Position numbers and translations under genes: made by a program
Notes under the pieces: generated by a model
Seen by the model: the letters and a program-made list of their open reading frames with translations, nothing else
Told to the model about the DNA's origin: nothing
Database searches by the model: none
Shown here: positions 1 through 8,030 of the stretch, piece after piece
Numbering within the stretch: the stretch's first letter is position 1
Layout: the number at the start of each line of letters is the position of its first letter
Assembly: GCA_934090685.1 (NCBI GenBank)
Contig: CAKOJN010000003.1
Coordinates: forward strand, 106,126 to 170,125
Direction of reading: 5' to 3'
Length of the DNA: 64,000 bases
Source of the DNA: an uncultured Bacilli bacterium
GTDB lineage: Bacteria; Bacillota_I; Bacilli_A; RF39; UBA660

Positions 1-1
1 T

Positions 2-1408
2 GGTGTAGAACAAAGAGATTCATATAATATTTATAAGAAAGAATTAATGCCAAATTTAGATAGATTAACTGTGGAAGGATTGTTTTCAACATTATCAAGT
101 AATTATTTAGATTATAAAGATGGATATAGAAATTTTAGTATAGGTATAAAAATACCATTATCATATAGTATAATATCTAATAATCTATCAAGTGAAAATT
201 ATAAAAATAATCAAGTGTTTAAATACATGATTCAACAAGTTATTAACAAAAAATCTAAATTACACATTATATGTTATTGGGATAATGATGCAACAATAGA
301 ACAATTAAGTGCATACTTAAAATATGTTTTGCCATATGTTAATACAAAAATATGTCTACATTTAGTATTAACTCAAAAATCATTAAATGATTATAAGGCT
401 ATGTTGCCACGTTTTAATAGTCTTAATTATGATTTATCTTCTAAAGTAAAAATATGTTTAATAACAGGTGAAAACAATTTTAACAATTTATTAACATTAA
501 AAGATTATGTAAGGTCATTTATTGCAGTAGTAGGTGAAAAATGGAAAGATATTGAAAAAAGATTTAATACATGTATCAGTACAAGAACTACTCCAAATAA
601 TATGAGAACATTTATTTTAAATAGTGATTATTCTCTTGATAATAATGATCAAATACTATTCTTTAATTATTCAAATATAAATGTTGATGGGTTAATAAAT
701 GAAATGGAAAATCAAAAATACAAAAGTTTAGATTTCAATACTATTGGTTTTTATTCGTTATTTCCGGTAAAATCACAAAAAAAGATACCATTTATGTATA
801 ATTTTGCAGTTTCATCAACTTATGCTTTAAATTCACTTAAATCAATTAATGCAAAGTGTATAGTGTTAGATAAAAAAATGAAGTGCAGTTATATTAATTA
901 TTATTTAACTGGTCTTAGAAATACTGTTGATCCTGATTTAAAATATTTTGCTACTGATGATGACTTCATTTATGATAAAGACAAGTTATTAACATTCTTA
1001 AAAGAGAGAAATCAAGAATTAACAATAATAAATTATGATATTAGTGAATGTAAATTAGTTGATGATATAGAAGAAGCATTAAGAAAAATAGATACAATAA
1101 TAGGAGCACTTGATGAATATATTAAGAAAATTTCTGGTACATTATTCATTTCATCCTTGTATGGAATAGAGAAAGAGATGTATAATAGAAAACAAGAACT
1201 GTGTAGAATTAATTTTTCTGTAAGAGTTCCTTTAATAGTTGATGATAATAATTATAAGAAAAATGTTTATAATTTATCAGAAGGTAACTTATATGATTTA
1301 TCAAATACAATATTTAAAAATATTGATAATAAGTTTAAAGGGGACAGTTTAATTAAGAAAAAAAGTTCGTTATTGTCAATATTTTATAAAAAAGGAGGTA
1401 AAAAATGA
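2..1408 (+). CDS. 5'-truncated protein, possibly alkaline phosphatase/sulfatase superfamily
   Basis: The reading frame is already open at the left edge (GVEQRDSYNIYKKEL precedes the first Met at 47), so the gene begins outside the window. Just inside is MPNLDRLTVEGLFST, which resembles the T-P-N-L-D-x-L motif near the N-terminus of sulfatases and related alkaline phosphatase-fold enzymes. Near the C-terminus, FISSLYGIEKE and RVPLIV sit where sulfatases carry their late metal-binding loop and the x-V-P-L-I strand, but I see no clear metal ligands, so it may be degenerate or non-catalytic. No membrane segment is evident in the visible part. The stop overlaps the start of the RDD gene (ATGA), so the two are probably co-translated. 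Family assignment is tentative. Confidence 0.45.
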   Translation, partial: GVEQRDSYNIYKKELMPNLDRLTVEGLFSTLSSNYLDYKDGYRNFSIGIKIPLSYSIISNNLSSENYKNNQVFKYMIQQVINKKSKLHIICYWDNDATIEQLSAYLKYVLPYVNTKICLHLVLTQKSLNDYKAMLPRFNSLNYDLSSKVKICLITGENNFNNLLTLKDYVRSFIAVVGEKWKDIEKRFNTCISTRTTPNNMRTFILNSDYSLDNNDQILFFNYSNINVDGLINEMENQKYKSLDFNTIGFYSLFPVKSQKKIPFMYNFAVSSTYALNSLKSINAKCIVLDKKMKCSYINYYLTGLRNTVDPDLKYFATDDDFIYDKDKLLTFLKERNQELTIINYDISECKLVDDIEEALRKIDTIIGALDEYIKKISGTLFISSLYGIEKEMYNRKQELCRINFSVRVPLIVDDNNYKKNVYNLSEGNLYDLSNTIFKNIDNKFKGDSLIKKKSSLLSIFYKKGGKK

Positions 1409-2067
1409 ACAAACCAACAATAAAAAGAGCATGTGCATATTTAATTGATTTAATGCTCGTGTTAATAATAAGTAGTTTATTTACTGGTATTGAAGCATTA
1501 AATCCTAATGCTGATAAATATGAAAAAACATATGAAAAATATAAAACTATTATTTCAAATACTACTGATATTAATACAATAAATAATGAGGAAATTATGA
1601 ATGTTACATATGATATGAGTAAATATGGATTATCAGTTTCAGTTATAAATTTAGTTGTTACATTCTTATATTTTGTAGTATTTCAATATATGAACAATGG
1701 AAAAACTGTAGGAAAAATGCTGATGAAAATAAAAGTTGTTTCAAAAGATAGGAAAAAACTAAAATTTGATCAAATATTATTAAGAGCAATAATTATAAAT
1801 AGTATTTTGTCTTCATTAATATTAGTTATTGTATTAGCTTTTGCTAGTAAGTCAGTTTACTTGTCAAGTAGTAGATACATTCAATTTGTTGATATGACTC
1901 TTGTATTTGCATCAATTATAATGATTTTATTTAAAGCAGATGGCCGTGGCTTACATGATATAATTGGTCGCACTGAAGTTATTTATGATATTGAAGAAGT
2001 TGAAAATGTAAAAGAAGCAAACATTGTAGAAGAAAAGAAAACTAAAAAGAGAAAGAAGAGTGAATAA
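1405..2067 (+). CDS. RDD family membrane protein
   Basis: This 220-residue integral membrane protein has the RDD hallmarks: an N-terminal KRACAYLIDLMLVL (Arg, then Asp inside the first membrane segment), a central GKTVGKMLMKIKVV and a final DGRGLHDIIGRTEV. Three or four hydrophobic segments are visible (about residues 12-30, 77-97, 122-145 and 150-175). The family is widespread and its role is unsettled; transport and stress roles have been suggested. A soluble lysine-rich tail of about 30 residues ends the protein. The ribosome site AAAGGAGG lies at the end of the upstream gene, and the stop overlaps the rpiB start by one base, so this looks like an operon member. Confidence 0.85.
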   Translation: MNKPTIKRACAYLIDLMLVLIISSLFTGIEALNPNADKYEKTYEKYKTIISNTTDINTINNEEIMNVTYDMSKYGLSVSVINLVVTFLYFVVFQYMNNGKTVGKMLMKIKVVSKDRKKLKFDQILLRAIIINSILSSLILVIVLAFASKSVYLSSSRYIQFVDMTLVFASIIMILFKADGRGLHDIIGRTEVIYDIEEVENVKEANIVEEKKTKKRKKSE

Positions 2068-2504
2068 TGAAAGTAGCGATAGGAAATGACCATCATGGCG
2101 TTGATGTTAAAAACAGAATAATTAAATATTTAGAAGAAAGAAACATCCAATATTTAAATTTTGGAACTGATACTAAGGAAAATGTTGATTATATAGATTT
2201 TGCTAAAAAAGTGTGTAAATCTATACAAAATAAAGAATGTGACTTAGGAATATTAATATGCGGTACAGGAATAGGTATGAGTATTGTTGCTAATAAATTT
2301 AAATCTATACGATGTGGAAAAGTAAATAATGAAGAAGAAGCTAGATTGACTAAAGAACATAATATGGCAAATGTAATGGCATTGTCTGAGAAAATAGAAA
2401 ATCTAGATAAAGTATTAGATGCGTATTTAAATACAGAATATTCCAAAGAAGAACGTCATAAAAGAAGAGTAAAAGAAATAGAGGAGGTGGAAAATAATGG
2501 ATAA
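2067..2504 (+). CDS. rpiB: ribose 5-phosphate isomerase B (RpiB/LacAB family)
   Basis: A 145-residue sugar-phosphate isomerase that interconverts ribose 5-phosphate and ribulose 5-phosphate in the pentose phosphate pathway. The family pattern is clear: GNDHHGVDVK at the N-terminus, FGTDT, then ILICGTGIGMSIVANK with the catalytic Cys of the C-G-T-G-I-G phosphate-binding loop, and R-x-x-x-x-x-N-E-E-E-A-R-L-T-x-x-H-N later. Length is normal for RpiB. LacA/LacB isomerases share the fold, so another aldose phosphate substrate is possible, but no lac genes are nearby. It sits tightly between the RDD gene and a SHOCT gene with overlapping ends. Confidence 0.9.
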   Translation: MKVAIGNDHHGVDVKNRIIKYLEERNIQYLNFGTDTKENVDYIDFAKKVCKSIQNKECDLGILICGTGIGMSIVANKFKSIRCGKVNNEEEARLTKEHNMANVMALSEKIENLDKVLDAYLNTEYSKEERHKRRVKEIEEVENNG

Positions 2505-2907
2505 GTCATTATTAAAAATTGCAGGAATTATATCTATAATAGTTGGTATCTTATTTTGTTTAACTCTTATAGGTGCTATAGTAGGTGTACCAATAATAAT
2601 AGGTGGTTGTAAATTTAAAGACTATGCTAATCTTTCAGATGAAGAATTATTACAACATAAAGATTCAATTATTATATGGACTATAGTATTCTTATTTATT
2701 AACCAATTAGCAGGTGTTTTAGGACTTGTGTTTGTAATCGTTAATAATTTATTTGATTCAAATAATACTAATACTAATAGTGCTACTAACTTTGATAAAA
2801 ATAAATATGAAAGTTTAGAAAGATTAAAAAAATTATATGACGAAAAAGCATTAACTAAAGAAGAATATGAAAAAGAAAAAGATAAGATATTAAATGGTCT
2901 AAATTAA
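2497..2907 (+). CDS. SHOCT-domain membrane protein
   Basis: A 136-residue protein with two predicted membrane segments (about residues 7-35 and 57-83) and a short cytoplasmic C-terminal domain, SLERLKKLYDEKALTKEEYEKEKDKIL, which fits the SHOCT (short C-terminal) motif. SHOCT domains are small helical hairpins of unknown precise function, often on membrane proteins. A strong GGAGGTGG ribosome site lies inside the 3' end of rpiB, whose last 8 bases overlap this gene. It appears to end the first operon, since the next gene has its own promoter-like sequence. Confidence 0.75.
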   Translation: MDKSLLKIAGIISIIVGILFCLTLIGAIVGVPIIIGGCKFKDYANLSDEELLQHKDSIIIWTIVFLFINQLAGVLGLVFVIVNNLFDSNNTNTNSATNFDKNKYESLERLKKLYDEKALTKEEYEKEKDKILNGLN

Positions 2908-2915
2908 AATGTAAT

Positions 2916-2924
2916 GCATATAAT
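2916..2924 (+). promoter_or_regulatory. sigma-E-like -10 element of spoIID
   Basis: GCATATAAT resembles the -10 consensus of mother-cell sigma-E promoters (CATA-rich, often preceded by G). It ends five bases before the spoIID start codon at 2930, so a transcript starting at the usual distance would be leaderless. A weaker GGTCTAAA lies at the expected -35 distance. In Bacillus spoIID belongs to the sigma-E regulon, which agrees with this reading. An ordinary sigma-A -10 read as TATAAT (2919-2924) is the alternative. Confidence 0.45.
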
Positions 2925-2929
2925 ATACT

Positions 2930-3871
2930 ATGAAGAGAAAATTCATAGTATTTTTTATATTGTTTATAATTATGCTGTGTAGTTACAATAAAAATGCATT
3001 AGATGATGATATTAATAAAGTATCAACATCAGAAAATATAAAAGAAGAAAATAAAACAACAGAAGAAGAAAAAGAACCTATAATGGTAGCAGTAAACTAT
3101 CAAAATGATACAAAAAAATTGGATTTAGAAGAATATGTATTTGGAGTTGTGTCATGTGAAATGCCAGCTTCTTTTGAGATGGAAGCATTAAAAGCAATGG
3201 CAGTTGCATCTAGAACATTTGCATTATATAAGTTACAATCAAATGAGAACTATGTTTTATCAAGTACTACATCAGATCAATGTTATTCTAGTATAGACAA
3301 ATTAAAATCAAGATGGAAAGATAAATATGATACTAATTATGAAAAAATAAAAAAAGCAGTAGCAGAAACAAAAGGAAAATACATATCATATGATGATAAA
3401 GCAATATACGCAGCATACTTTTCAATATCAAATGGATATACTGAAAACTCTGAAGATGTATTTGTTAAAAAATTACCTTATTTAAAAAGTGTAAATTCAT
3501 CTTGGGATAAAAATTATTCATATAAAGAATCTGATAAAGAATATACAGTTTCTGAGTTTTTAAATAGATTAGGAATAAATGATGATAAAATTGAAAATAT
3601 AAAAATAGAAAAATGTTCTCATGGTAGAGTTGATACAATATATGTAAACAATCATAAATATAAGGGAACTAAGTTTAGAACATTATTATCATTAAAATCG
3701 ACTGATTTTGAAATAAAAAATATTAATGGTAAAGTGATAATACATACAAAAGGATATGGACATGGAGTTGGAATGAGCCAATATGGTGCTAATGGGATGG
3801 CTTTAGAAGGATATAAATATAATGAAATTATAAATCATTACTATACAGATGTAAAAATAATGAATAAATAA
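2930..3871 (+). CDS. spoIID: stage II sporulation protein D, SpoIID/LytB family lytic transglycosylase
   Basis: This 313-residue protein has an N-terminal membrane anchor (about residues 4-20), a charged linker, then a SpoIID domain from about residue 50. The core EEYVFGVVSCEMPASFEMEALKA holds the conserved Glu in the S/G-x-E-M-P motif, followed by AVASRTFALYK; it ends with GYGHGVGMSQYGANGMA and an NHYYTDV tail, all standard for SpoIID. In sporulating Firmicutes it cleaves peptidoglycan glycan strands during engulfment together with SpoIIM and SpoIIP. No ribosome site precedes the start. The next gene resembles spoIIQ, the usual neighbour, which supports a sporulation role rather than a general amidase-enhancer role. 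Confidence 0.88.
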   Translation: MKRKFIVFFILFIIMLCSYNKNALDDDINKVSTSENIKEENKTTEEEKEPIMVAVNYQNDTKKLDLEEYVFGVVSCEMPASFEMEALKAMAVASRTFALYKLQSNENYVLSSTTSDQCYSSIDKLKSRWKDKYDTNYEKIKKAVAETKGKYISYDDKAIYAAYFSISNGYTENSEDVFVKKLPYLKSVNSSWDKNYSYKESDKEYTVSEFLNRLGINDDKIENIKIEKCSHGRVDTIYVNNHKYKGTKFRTLLSLKSTDFEIKNINGKVIIHTKGYGHGVGMSQYGANGMALEGYKYNEIINHYYTDVKIMNK

Positions 3872-3908
3872 AATAAAATAGTTCATTCTAATAGTAGGAG
3901 AGTGAATT

Positions 3909-4541
3909 ATGGGAAAATATTATAAATTTTTATTACCAACTTTTTATGTTGGAATAGTTGCTGTAATGGTTGTTAGTGTTTTGTTAGTAGTTACTGGTAT
4001 TAAAAATTATGTAAATGAAAGTAACAATATGAAGTATACAATTGATTCGGTATTTGAAGATAAAGTAGAACCAGTAAATAAAACTAGTAGTAATACAATA
4101 GTAAAACCTTATGTATCAGAAAATGTAAAAGTAGGGAGAACCTTCTATGATTATAAGGCAGAGGCAAAAAAGCAAGAAAATTCTTTAATTGTATATGAAA
4201 ATACTTATATGCAAAATAATGGAGTAGATTATGTTTCGGATGAAGAATTTGATGTGGTATCAGTATTAGAAGGTGAAATAATAGGTATAGAAGATAATGA
4301 CGTATATGGAAAAATATTAACAATAAAACATAATGAAAATCTAATATCAGTTTATAGTAATATTAAAAATATAACAGCAAAAGTAGGATATAAATTATCA
4401 CAAGGAGAAATCATTGGAACAAGTAATAAATCATCTTTAGAATCATCAGATAAAACTATGTTACATTTTGAAGTATATTATAAAGGAAATGCACTTGATC
4501 CTGAAAATTTATATACTATGTCAGTTAGTGATTTTGAGTAA
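3909..4541 (+). CDS. spoIIQ: SpoIIQ-like LytM/M23-domain protein, probably catalytically inactive
   Basis: A 210-residue protein with a single N-terminal membrane segment (about residues 8-30), a linker and a C-terminal degenerate M23 (LytM) domain: VLEGEIIGIEDND, GKILTIKHNENLISVYSNI, then LHFEVYYKG. The H-x-x-x-D zinc site of active M23 peptidases is missing; only the terminal L-H-F remains. This is the state of SpoIIQ, which acts as the forespore half of the SpoIIQ-SpoIIIAH channel across the septum during engulfment. Position directly after spoIID supports the name. A good AGGAG site lies 9 bases before ATG. A terminator overlaps the stop codon. Confidence 0.75.
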   Translation: MGKYYKFLLPTFYVGIVAVMVVSVLLVVTGIKNYVNESNNMKYTIDSVFEDKVEPVNKTSSNTIVKPYVSENVKVGRTFYDYKAEAKKQENSLIVYENTYMQNNGVDYVSDEEFDVVSVLEGEIIGIEDNDVYGKILTIKHNENLISVYSNIKNITAKVGYKLSQGEIIGTSNKSSLESSDKTMLHFEVYYKGNALDPENLYTMSVSDFE

Positions 4542-4561
4542 GCATATTTATGCTTATTTTT
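4540..4561 (+). terminator. Rho-independent terminator after spoIIQ-like gene
   Basis: Perfect 6-bp stem AAGCAT/ATGCTT with a 4-base loop, followed by ATTTTTT. The stem begins within the spoIIQ-like stop codon. Confidence 0.8.
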
Positions 4562-4671
4562 TATTTTATAGAAAAATTTGTTCTTTGAATTAAATTTACT
4601 AATTTCCCTATAATAATTGAAAAAAATGTATAATTGTGGTATTATTAAATAAGTACAATAAGGAGCATCTT

Positions 4672-5385
4672 ATGGTTAATTTTATAATAGTAGACGATAA
4701 TAGAATGCATAGAAAAAAGGTTTACGATGTTATATTTTCATATATGATGAACAATAATATTGATTTTAAAATTCATGAATTTGGGAATGTAGATGCAAAA
4801 CTGAGTGAATTTTTGAAGACAACTAATAAAGATTGCGTTTATATTTTAGATTTAGAATTACCTGGTGGTGATGGTATTGATGTAGCAAGAGAAGTTAGAT
4901 ACCAAATAAATGATTGGGTAAGTCCAATTATAGTCTTAACCGCACATACATCATCATATTACAAAATATATAAACAAAAATTACAAATATTAGATTTTAT
5001 AGGAAAATGTAATGATATAGATGATGATATAAAAGAAAACATAGACATATCTTTAAGAGTTTTAAACCAAACTGGTTCTTACAAATTCACTTATAAAAAT
5101 ATAGGTTATAATATTCCATATTCTGATATAGATTATATTCAAAGAGAAGACAGAAGAACAAAAATTGTAACGAGAAAAGAAACTTATTATAGAAATATTT
5201 CTATTAATGATATTAAAAAAGAATTACCAGCATATTTTGTTATATCTTTAAAAGGAACATTAGTTAATACAAAGAACATATTTAAAATAGATTGGAACAG
5301 TTGTATAGTTTATTTTAAAGATGGAAACAGTGGATACTTAGTTTCAAGAAATCATAAAAAGGAGTTTGGTGAAAATGATTTTTAA
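4672..5385 (+). CDS. agrA: AgrA/ComE-type response regulator with LytTR DNA-binding domain
   Basis: The start is placed at ATG 4672, 6 bases after AGGAG (4661-4665), rather than at an upstream GTG that lacks a ribosome site; this gives 237 residues, the size of staphylococcal AgrA. The receiver domain (residues 1-125) shows FIIVDDN, phospho-acceptor Asp60 in ILDLELPGGDG, and VLTAHT. Residues ~140-237 form a LytTR domain (IPYSDIDYIQRED, YRNISINDIKKELP, VNTKNIFKID). It should bind direct repeats in target promoters after phosphorylation by the kinase encoded immediately downstream, whose start it overlaps. With agrB and agrD facing it, the locus is a peptide quorum-sensing system. Confidence 0.85.
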   Translation: MVNFIIVDDNRMHRKKVYDVIFSYMMNNNIDFKIHEFGNVDAKLSEFLKTTNKDCVYILDLELPGGDGIDVAREVRYQINDWVSPIIVLTAHTSSYYKIYKQKLQILDFIGKCNDIDDDIKENIDISLRVLNQTGSYKFTYKNIGYNIPYSDIDYIQREDRRTKIVTRKETYYRNISINDIKKELPAYFVISLKGTLVNTKNIFKIDWNSCIVYFKDGNSGYLVSRNHKKEFGENDF

Positions 5386-6670
5386 TGATTATTTTATATT
5401 AGGATTATCTTCAATAATAGTTGCGCGGTTACATGGAATATGTTATGAAAGGCTGTCCAATACAAAATTTAAAGCAAATTTTAAAAACATAGTTGTATTC
5501 TTTACATTCGGTTGTTTATTTATAGCAAATAACTATTTAATAGGTAGTGGGATGAATAGAATAATTATAAGTGTAACGTTACTTACCATTATGTATAAAT
5601 TAATATTTAATGATAATATGAAAGTAACATTAGCAAAAAGTTTGATATGTTATATAGTATTGGTACTTATCGAAATGCTACTTTCTATAATTTTGGTAAA
5701 TTTGAAATATGTAAGTATTACAGATTTTAATAGTAGTATATTAGTGAAATGTGTGGTGTCATTTATAGAATTATATTTGACGATATTATTTATTAAAAAT
5801 AAAAAATGTAATATGCAATTAAATAAAGTAGTAGAGGCAACTGGTAAAGAAATAATAGTTAATGTATTCTTAATCGCATCAGCAATAACAATGATAATAC
5901 TTATATCAAAATATGAAAAATCATTTAATACAACTACTTACTTCACTAATCTAGTTTTAATACTAATTTTTACCGGTTTAATGTTTATATCAGTAAGAAA
6001 TAATATTAAAGTGAAAAAAGAAAGTGAGAAAATAGAAACTTTATTAAAATTTATGTCTAAATATGAAAAGATTATTGATGAAGAAAGAATAAATAGACAT
6101 GAGATGTTAAATAATCTATTGATGCTTAAAAGTTTTAAGAATAAGAATTCTAAAAAATATGATGACACTATAAATGAAATTATAAAGTTATATGAGAAAA
6201 ATGGAAAAGAGACTATTAAAAATGTTTCTACTTTGCCTTCAGGTTTAAAAGGTATCTTATATTATAAAGTTGAAGACATGAAAAATAATGAGATTGATGT
6301 AAATATAAATATATCTAAGAAAATTAAGTCATTGTTAGATATTATAAACACTAAAGAATATGTTTCATTATGTAAAATATTTGGTATTGTGCTTGATAAT
6401 GCTTGTGATGCAGCGAAGGAAAGCAAAGAAAAATCTGTTTTTATTGAAGTATTTGAAATAGAAAATAAAATATATATTAATGTAGAAAATTCATTTAAGA
6501 ATAAAGTAGATGTTAATAAACTTAAAGAACAGTATTATTCAACTAAAGGTAAAGGTAGAGGTCTTGGTTTGTTTCTTGCGAATAAACTGATTAAAGAAAG
6601 TGAATCTATAGATATGGTTCAAAGAGTTGAAGAGGATAGATTTATTAGTGAAATAACTGTTATGCTTTAA
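5375..6670 (+). CDS. agrC: AgrC-type sensor histidine kinase (GHKL)
   Basis: About 431 residues from ATG 5375, preceded by AAGGAG at 5359-5364; GTG 5369 is an alternative. The N-terminal ~210 residues form six or so membrane helices, the peptide-sensing part of AgrC kinases. The cytoplasmic part carries the dimerisation/His box DEERINRHEMLNNLLMLKS with the likely phosphorylated His, an N box GIVLDNACDAAKES and a G box STKGKGRGLGLFLANKLI, typical of the HATPase_c_5 (AgrC/CitA-like) subfamily. It overlaps the end of the response regulator gene by 11 bases. It most likely reads the thiolactone peptide made from agrD on the opposite strand. Start choice is uncertain by two codons. Confidence 0.85.
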   Translation: MIFNDYFILGLSSIIVARLHGICYERLSNTKFKANFKNIVVFFTFGCLFIANNYLIGSGMNRIIISVTLLTIMYKLIFNDNMKVTLAKSLICYIVLVLIEMLLSIILVNLKYVSITDFNSSILVKCVVSFIELYLTILFIKNKKCNMQLNKVVEATGKEIIVNVFLIASAITMIILISKYEKSFNTTTYFTNLVLILIFTGLMFISVRNNIKVKKESEKIETLLKFMSKYEKIIDEERINRHEMLNNLLMLKSFKNKNSKKYDDTINEIIKLYEKNGKETIKNVSTLPSGLKGILYYKVEDMKNNEIDVNINISKKIKSLLDIINTKEYVSLCKIFGIVLDNACDAAKESKEKSVFIEVFEIENKIYINVENSFKNKVDVNKLKEQYYSTKGKGRGLGLFLANKLIKESESIDMVQRVEEDRFISEITVML

Positions 6671-6685
6671 GACAAAAAATAAAAG

Positions 6686-6705
6686 CCTAGATTTTCTAGG
6701 TTTTT
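6686..6705 (+). terminator. terminator between convergent agrC and agrD
   Basis: Perfect stem CCTAGA/TCTAGG with a TTT loop followed by five T; an A-rich run on the left side means it could also stop transcripts from the agrBD strand. Confidence 0.8.
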
Positions 6706-6736
6706 ATATTGGTGTTTTGCTTATTAAAATATTTTT

Positions 6737-6853
6737 TTATAATAATGATTCTGGCATTTCAGGTTCGTCAAATAACACAGTAATGCATCCAGTAGTCGCA
6801 GTAGTTGCTACTAATGCTCCAAGAAGAGCAGTTAATTTAGCAAATAATTTCAT
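6737..6853 (-). CDS. agrD: AgrD autoinducer peptide precursor
   Basis: A 38-codon minus-strand gene. The peptide has the three-part AgrD layout: a short amphipathic leader (MKLFAKLTALLGALVATTAT), a core starting at Cys23 (CITVLF), and an acidic proline-containing tail (DEPEMPESLL) that matches the D-E-x-E-x-P recognition tail of staphylococcal AgrD. AgrB should remove the tail and close a thiolactone on Cys23; the leader is then trimmed. The start codon overlaps the agrB stop (ATGA), and AAAGGAGGA lies 6-7 bases upstream. If processing occurs right before the acidic tail, the ring would have six residues (C-I-T-V-L-F) rather than five. The ORF is too short for default gene callers. Confidence 0.9.
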   Translation of the reverse strand: MKLFAKLTALLGALVATTATTGCITVLFDEPEMPESLL

Positions 6854-7455
6854 ATTGTCCTCCTTTCGTATTTTTTGTAATTATTATATTCTAAGCCAAA
6901 AAGCTTATATGAAATTGGAAGTACTAAAAATGTTTGAATAAGAATAGATATTATTAAAATATTACTTATATACACATCATTAGTAAATATTATGTATAAA
7001 ATATATAGTACTGTAATAAGAATAGTTAACACTTTATATACAGTTCTTTTTGTTTCGTTAATTATAGGCCTTTTTTTGGTATCAGCAGGAGCATATATAA
7101 AAAGTAAAATTAAACCTATTGATGATAAAGTAATTTGTAATATCTTTGGTATAGAAATCAAACTAACAATATTTGGAAGTATAACAAACATTAACAATGA
7201 TGCAACCCAACAATGTGATGACTTTTTAGCATGTAATCCAAAACCTGTGAGTCGAAGCAGTCCATAAAATAGAAATATAAGTAATAATTCTTTTAATGAA
7301 CCTAATAATAAATTAATTATAATAATTGTTACTATTTTAAACATTGTTAAGTAAATTGTTTCTAATCCATATTTTATTTCTTTTAATTTAGTATCTGAAT
7401 AATTATTATATTTTTTAATGTTATTAATTGTTTTGTTTAATATTACTTCTTTCAT
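6850..7455 (-). CDS. agrB: AgrB peptide-processing membrane endopeptidase
   Basis: A 201-residue polytopic membrane protein of the accessory gene regulator B family. The catalytic pair is visible in LRLTGFGLHAKKSSHCWV: His75 and Cys82, matching H77/C84 of staphylococcal AgrB in position and spacing. At least four hydrophobic helices follow. It cleaves the C-terminal tail of AgrD and forms the cyclic thiolactone at the membrane. A ribosome site AAAGGAAG lies upstream of ATG, and the stop overlaps the agrD start, so both are translated together. The 245 bases between agrB and the cold shock gene are very AT-rich and must hold the agrBD promoter; I could not assign a convincing pair of LytTR boxes there. 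Confidence 0.92.
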   Translation of the reverse strand: MKEVILNKTINNIKKYNNYSDTKLKEIKYGLETIYLTMFKIVTIIIINLLLGSLKELLLIFLFYGLLRLTGFGLHAKKSSHCWVASLLMFVILPNIVSLISIPKILQITLSSIGLILLFIYAPADTKKRPIINETKRTVYKVLTILITVLYILYIIFTNDVYISNILIISILIQTFLVLPISYKLFGLEYNNYKKYERRTI

Positions 7456-7700
7456 TACTTCTTCCTTTCGCTTTTATAATAATACATATTATGTAAATTT
7501 TTTTTTGAATTGCATAATCTCAATTATAAATTGTCTTAAAACCAATATTTTTTAAAATATTTGTATATAATTTTATTTAATGACATTTTTATTACTTTTA
7601 ACGACAAATATAAAAAATATATATAAAATTTTGCTAACATTAGTCATGCCGGCAGCAGTTGTATGTAGTACCATTATTTTTATGAAGGGACGGTGTTAAA

Positions 7701-7922
7701 GTGAGTAGAGGTCGCGTTAAATGGTTTAATAATGACAAAGGTTATGGATTTATTGAATATGAAGGTTTAGTAAACGAAGATATTTTTGTACATTATTCTG
7801 CAATTGATCAAAAAGGCTACAAATCATTAAAAGAAGGTGACTTAGTTGAATTTACATTAGTAGAAACAGCTAAAGGAAACCAAGCAATTAATGTTAAAGA
7901 AGTTAACTTAACTGTAGTTTAG
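7701..7922 (+). CDS. cold shock protein, CspA family
   Basis: A 73-residue single cold shock domain: GRVKWFNNDKGYGFIEYEG (RNP1) and DIFVHYSAI (RNP2), the standard RNA-binding patches. Start is GTG with GAAGGGA about 10 bases upstream. These proteins melt structured RNA and act as RNA chaperones. The gene is transcribed alone, with its own terminator just downstream; the upstream 60 bases contain a G/C-richer patch around 7645-7665 that could form a 5' leader structure, as is usual for csp mRNAs, though I did not resolve a clear fold. Confidence 0.93.
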   Translation: MSRGRVKWFNNDKGYGFIEYEGLVNEDIFVHYSAIDQKGYKSLKEGDLVEFTLVETAKGNQAINVKEVNLTVV

Positions 7923-7928
7923 TAAAGG

Positions 7929-7947
7929 CACACTTATGTGTGTTTTT
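7929..7947 (+). terminator. terminator after cold shock gene
   Basis: Stem CACAC/GTGTG, loop TTAT, then TTTTT. Confidence 0.85.
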
Positions 7948-8030
7948 AAATGTAAAATTTTTGTGTATTTTTGTTTGATTTATGGAATTAGTGTTGACTT
8001 TATGATATCCTATATATAGGAGGAATAATT

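Noticed and set aside
4084..4323. Minus-strand frame inside the spoIIQ-like gene
   Set aside because: Composition is a simple antisense of the coding strand and no start signal is present.
6717..6941. A 74-residue plus-strand frame after agrC
   Set aside because: It is the antisense of agrD and the end of agrB; the minus-strand reading has a Shine-Dalgarno, AgrD layout and ATGA coupling.
6992..7267. A 91-residue plus-strand frame
   Set aside because: Lies wholly opposite agrB, which has clear family motifs; no ribosome site.
7456..7700. Possible LytTR (AgrA) boxes in the agrBD promoter region
   Set aside because: Sequences such as TTAACGACAA occur singly; no two copies with the spacing needed for a dimer.
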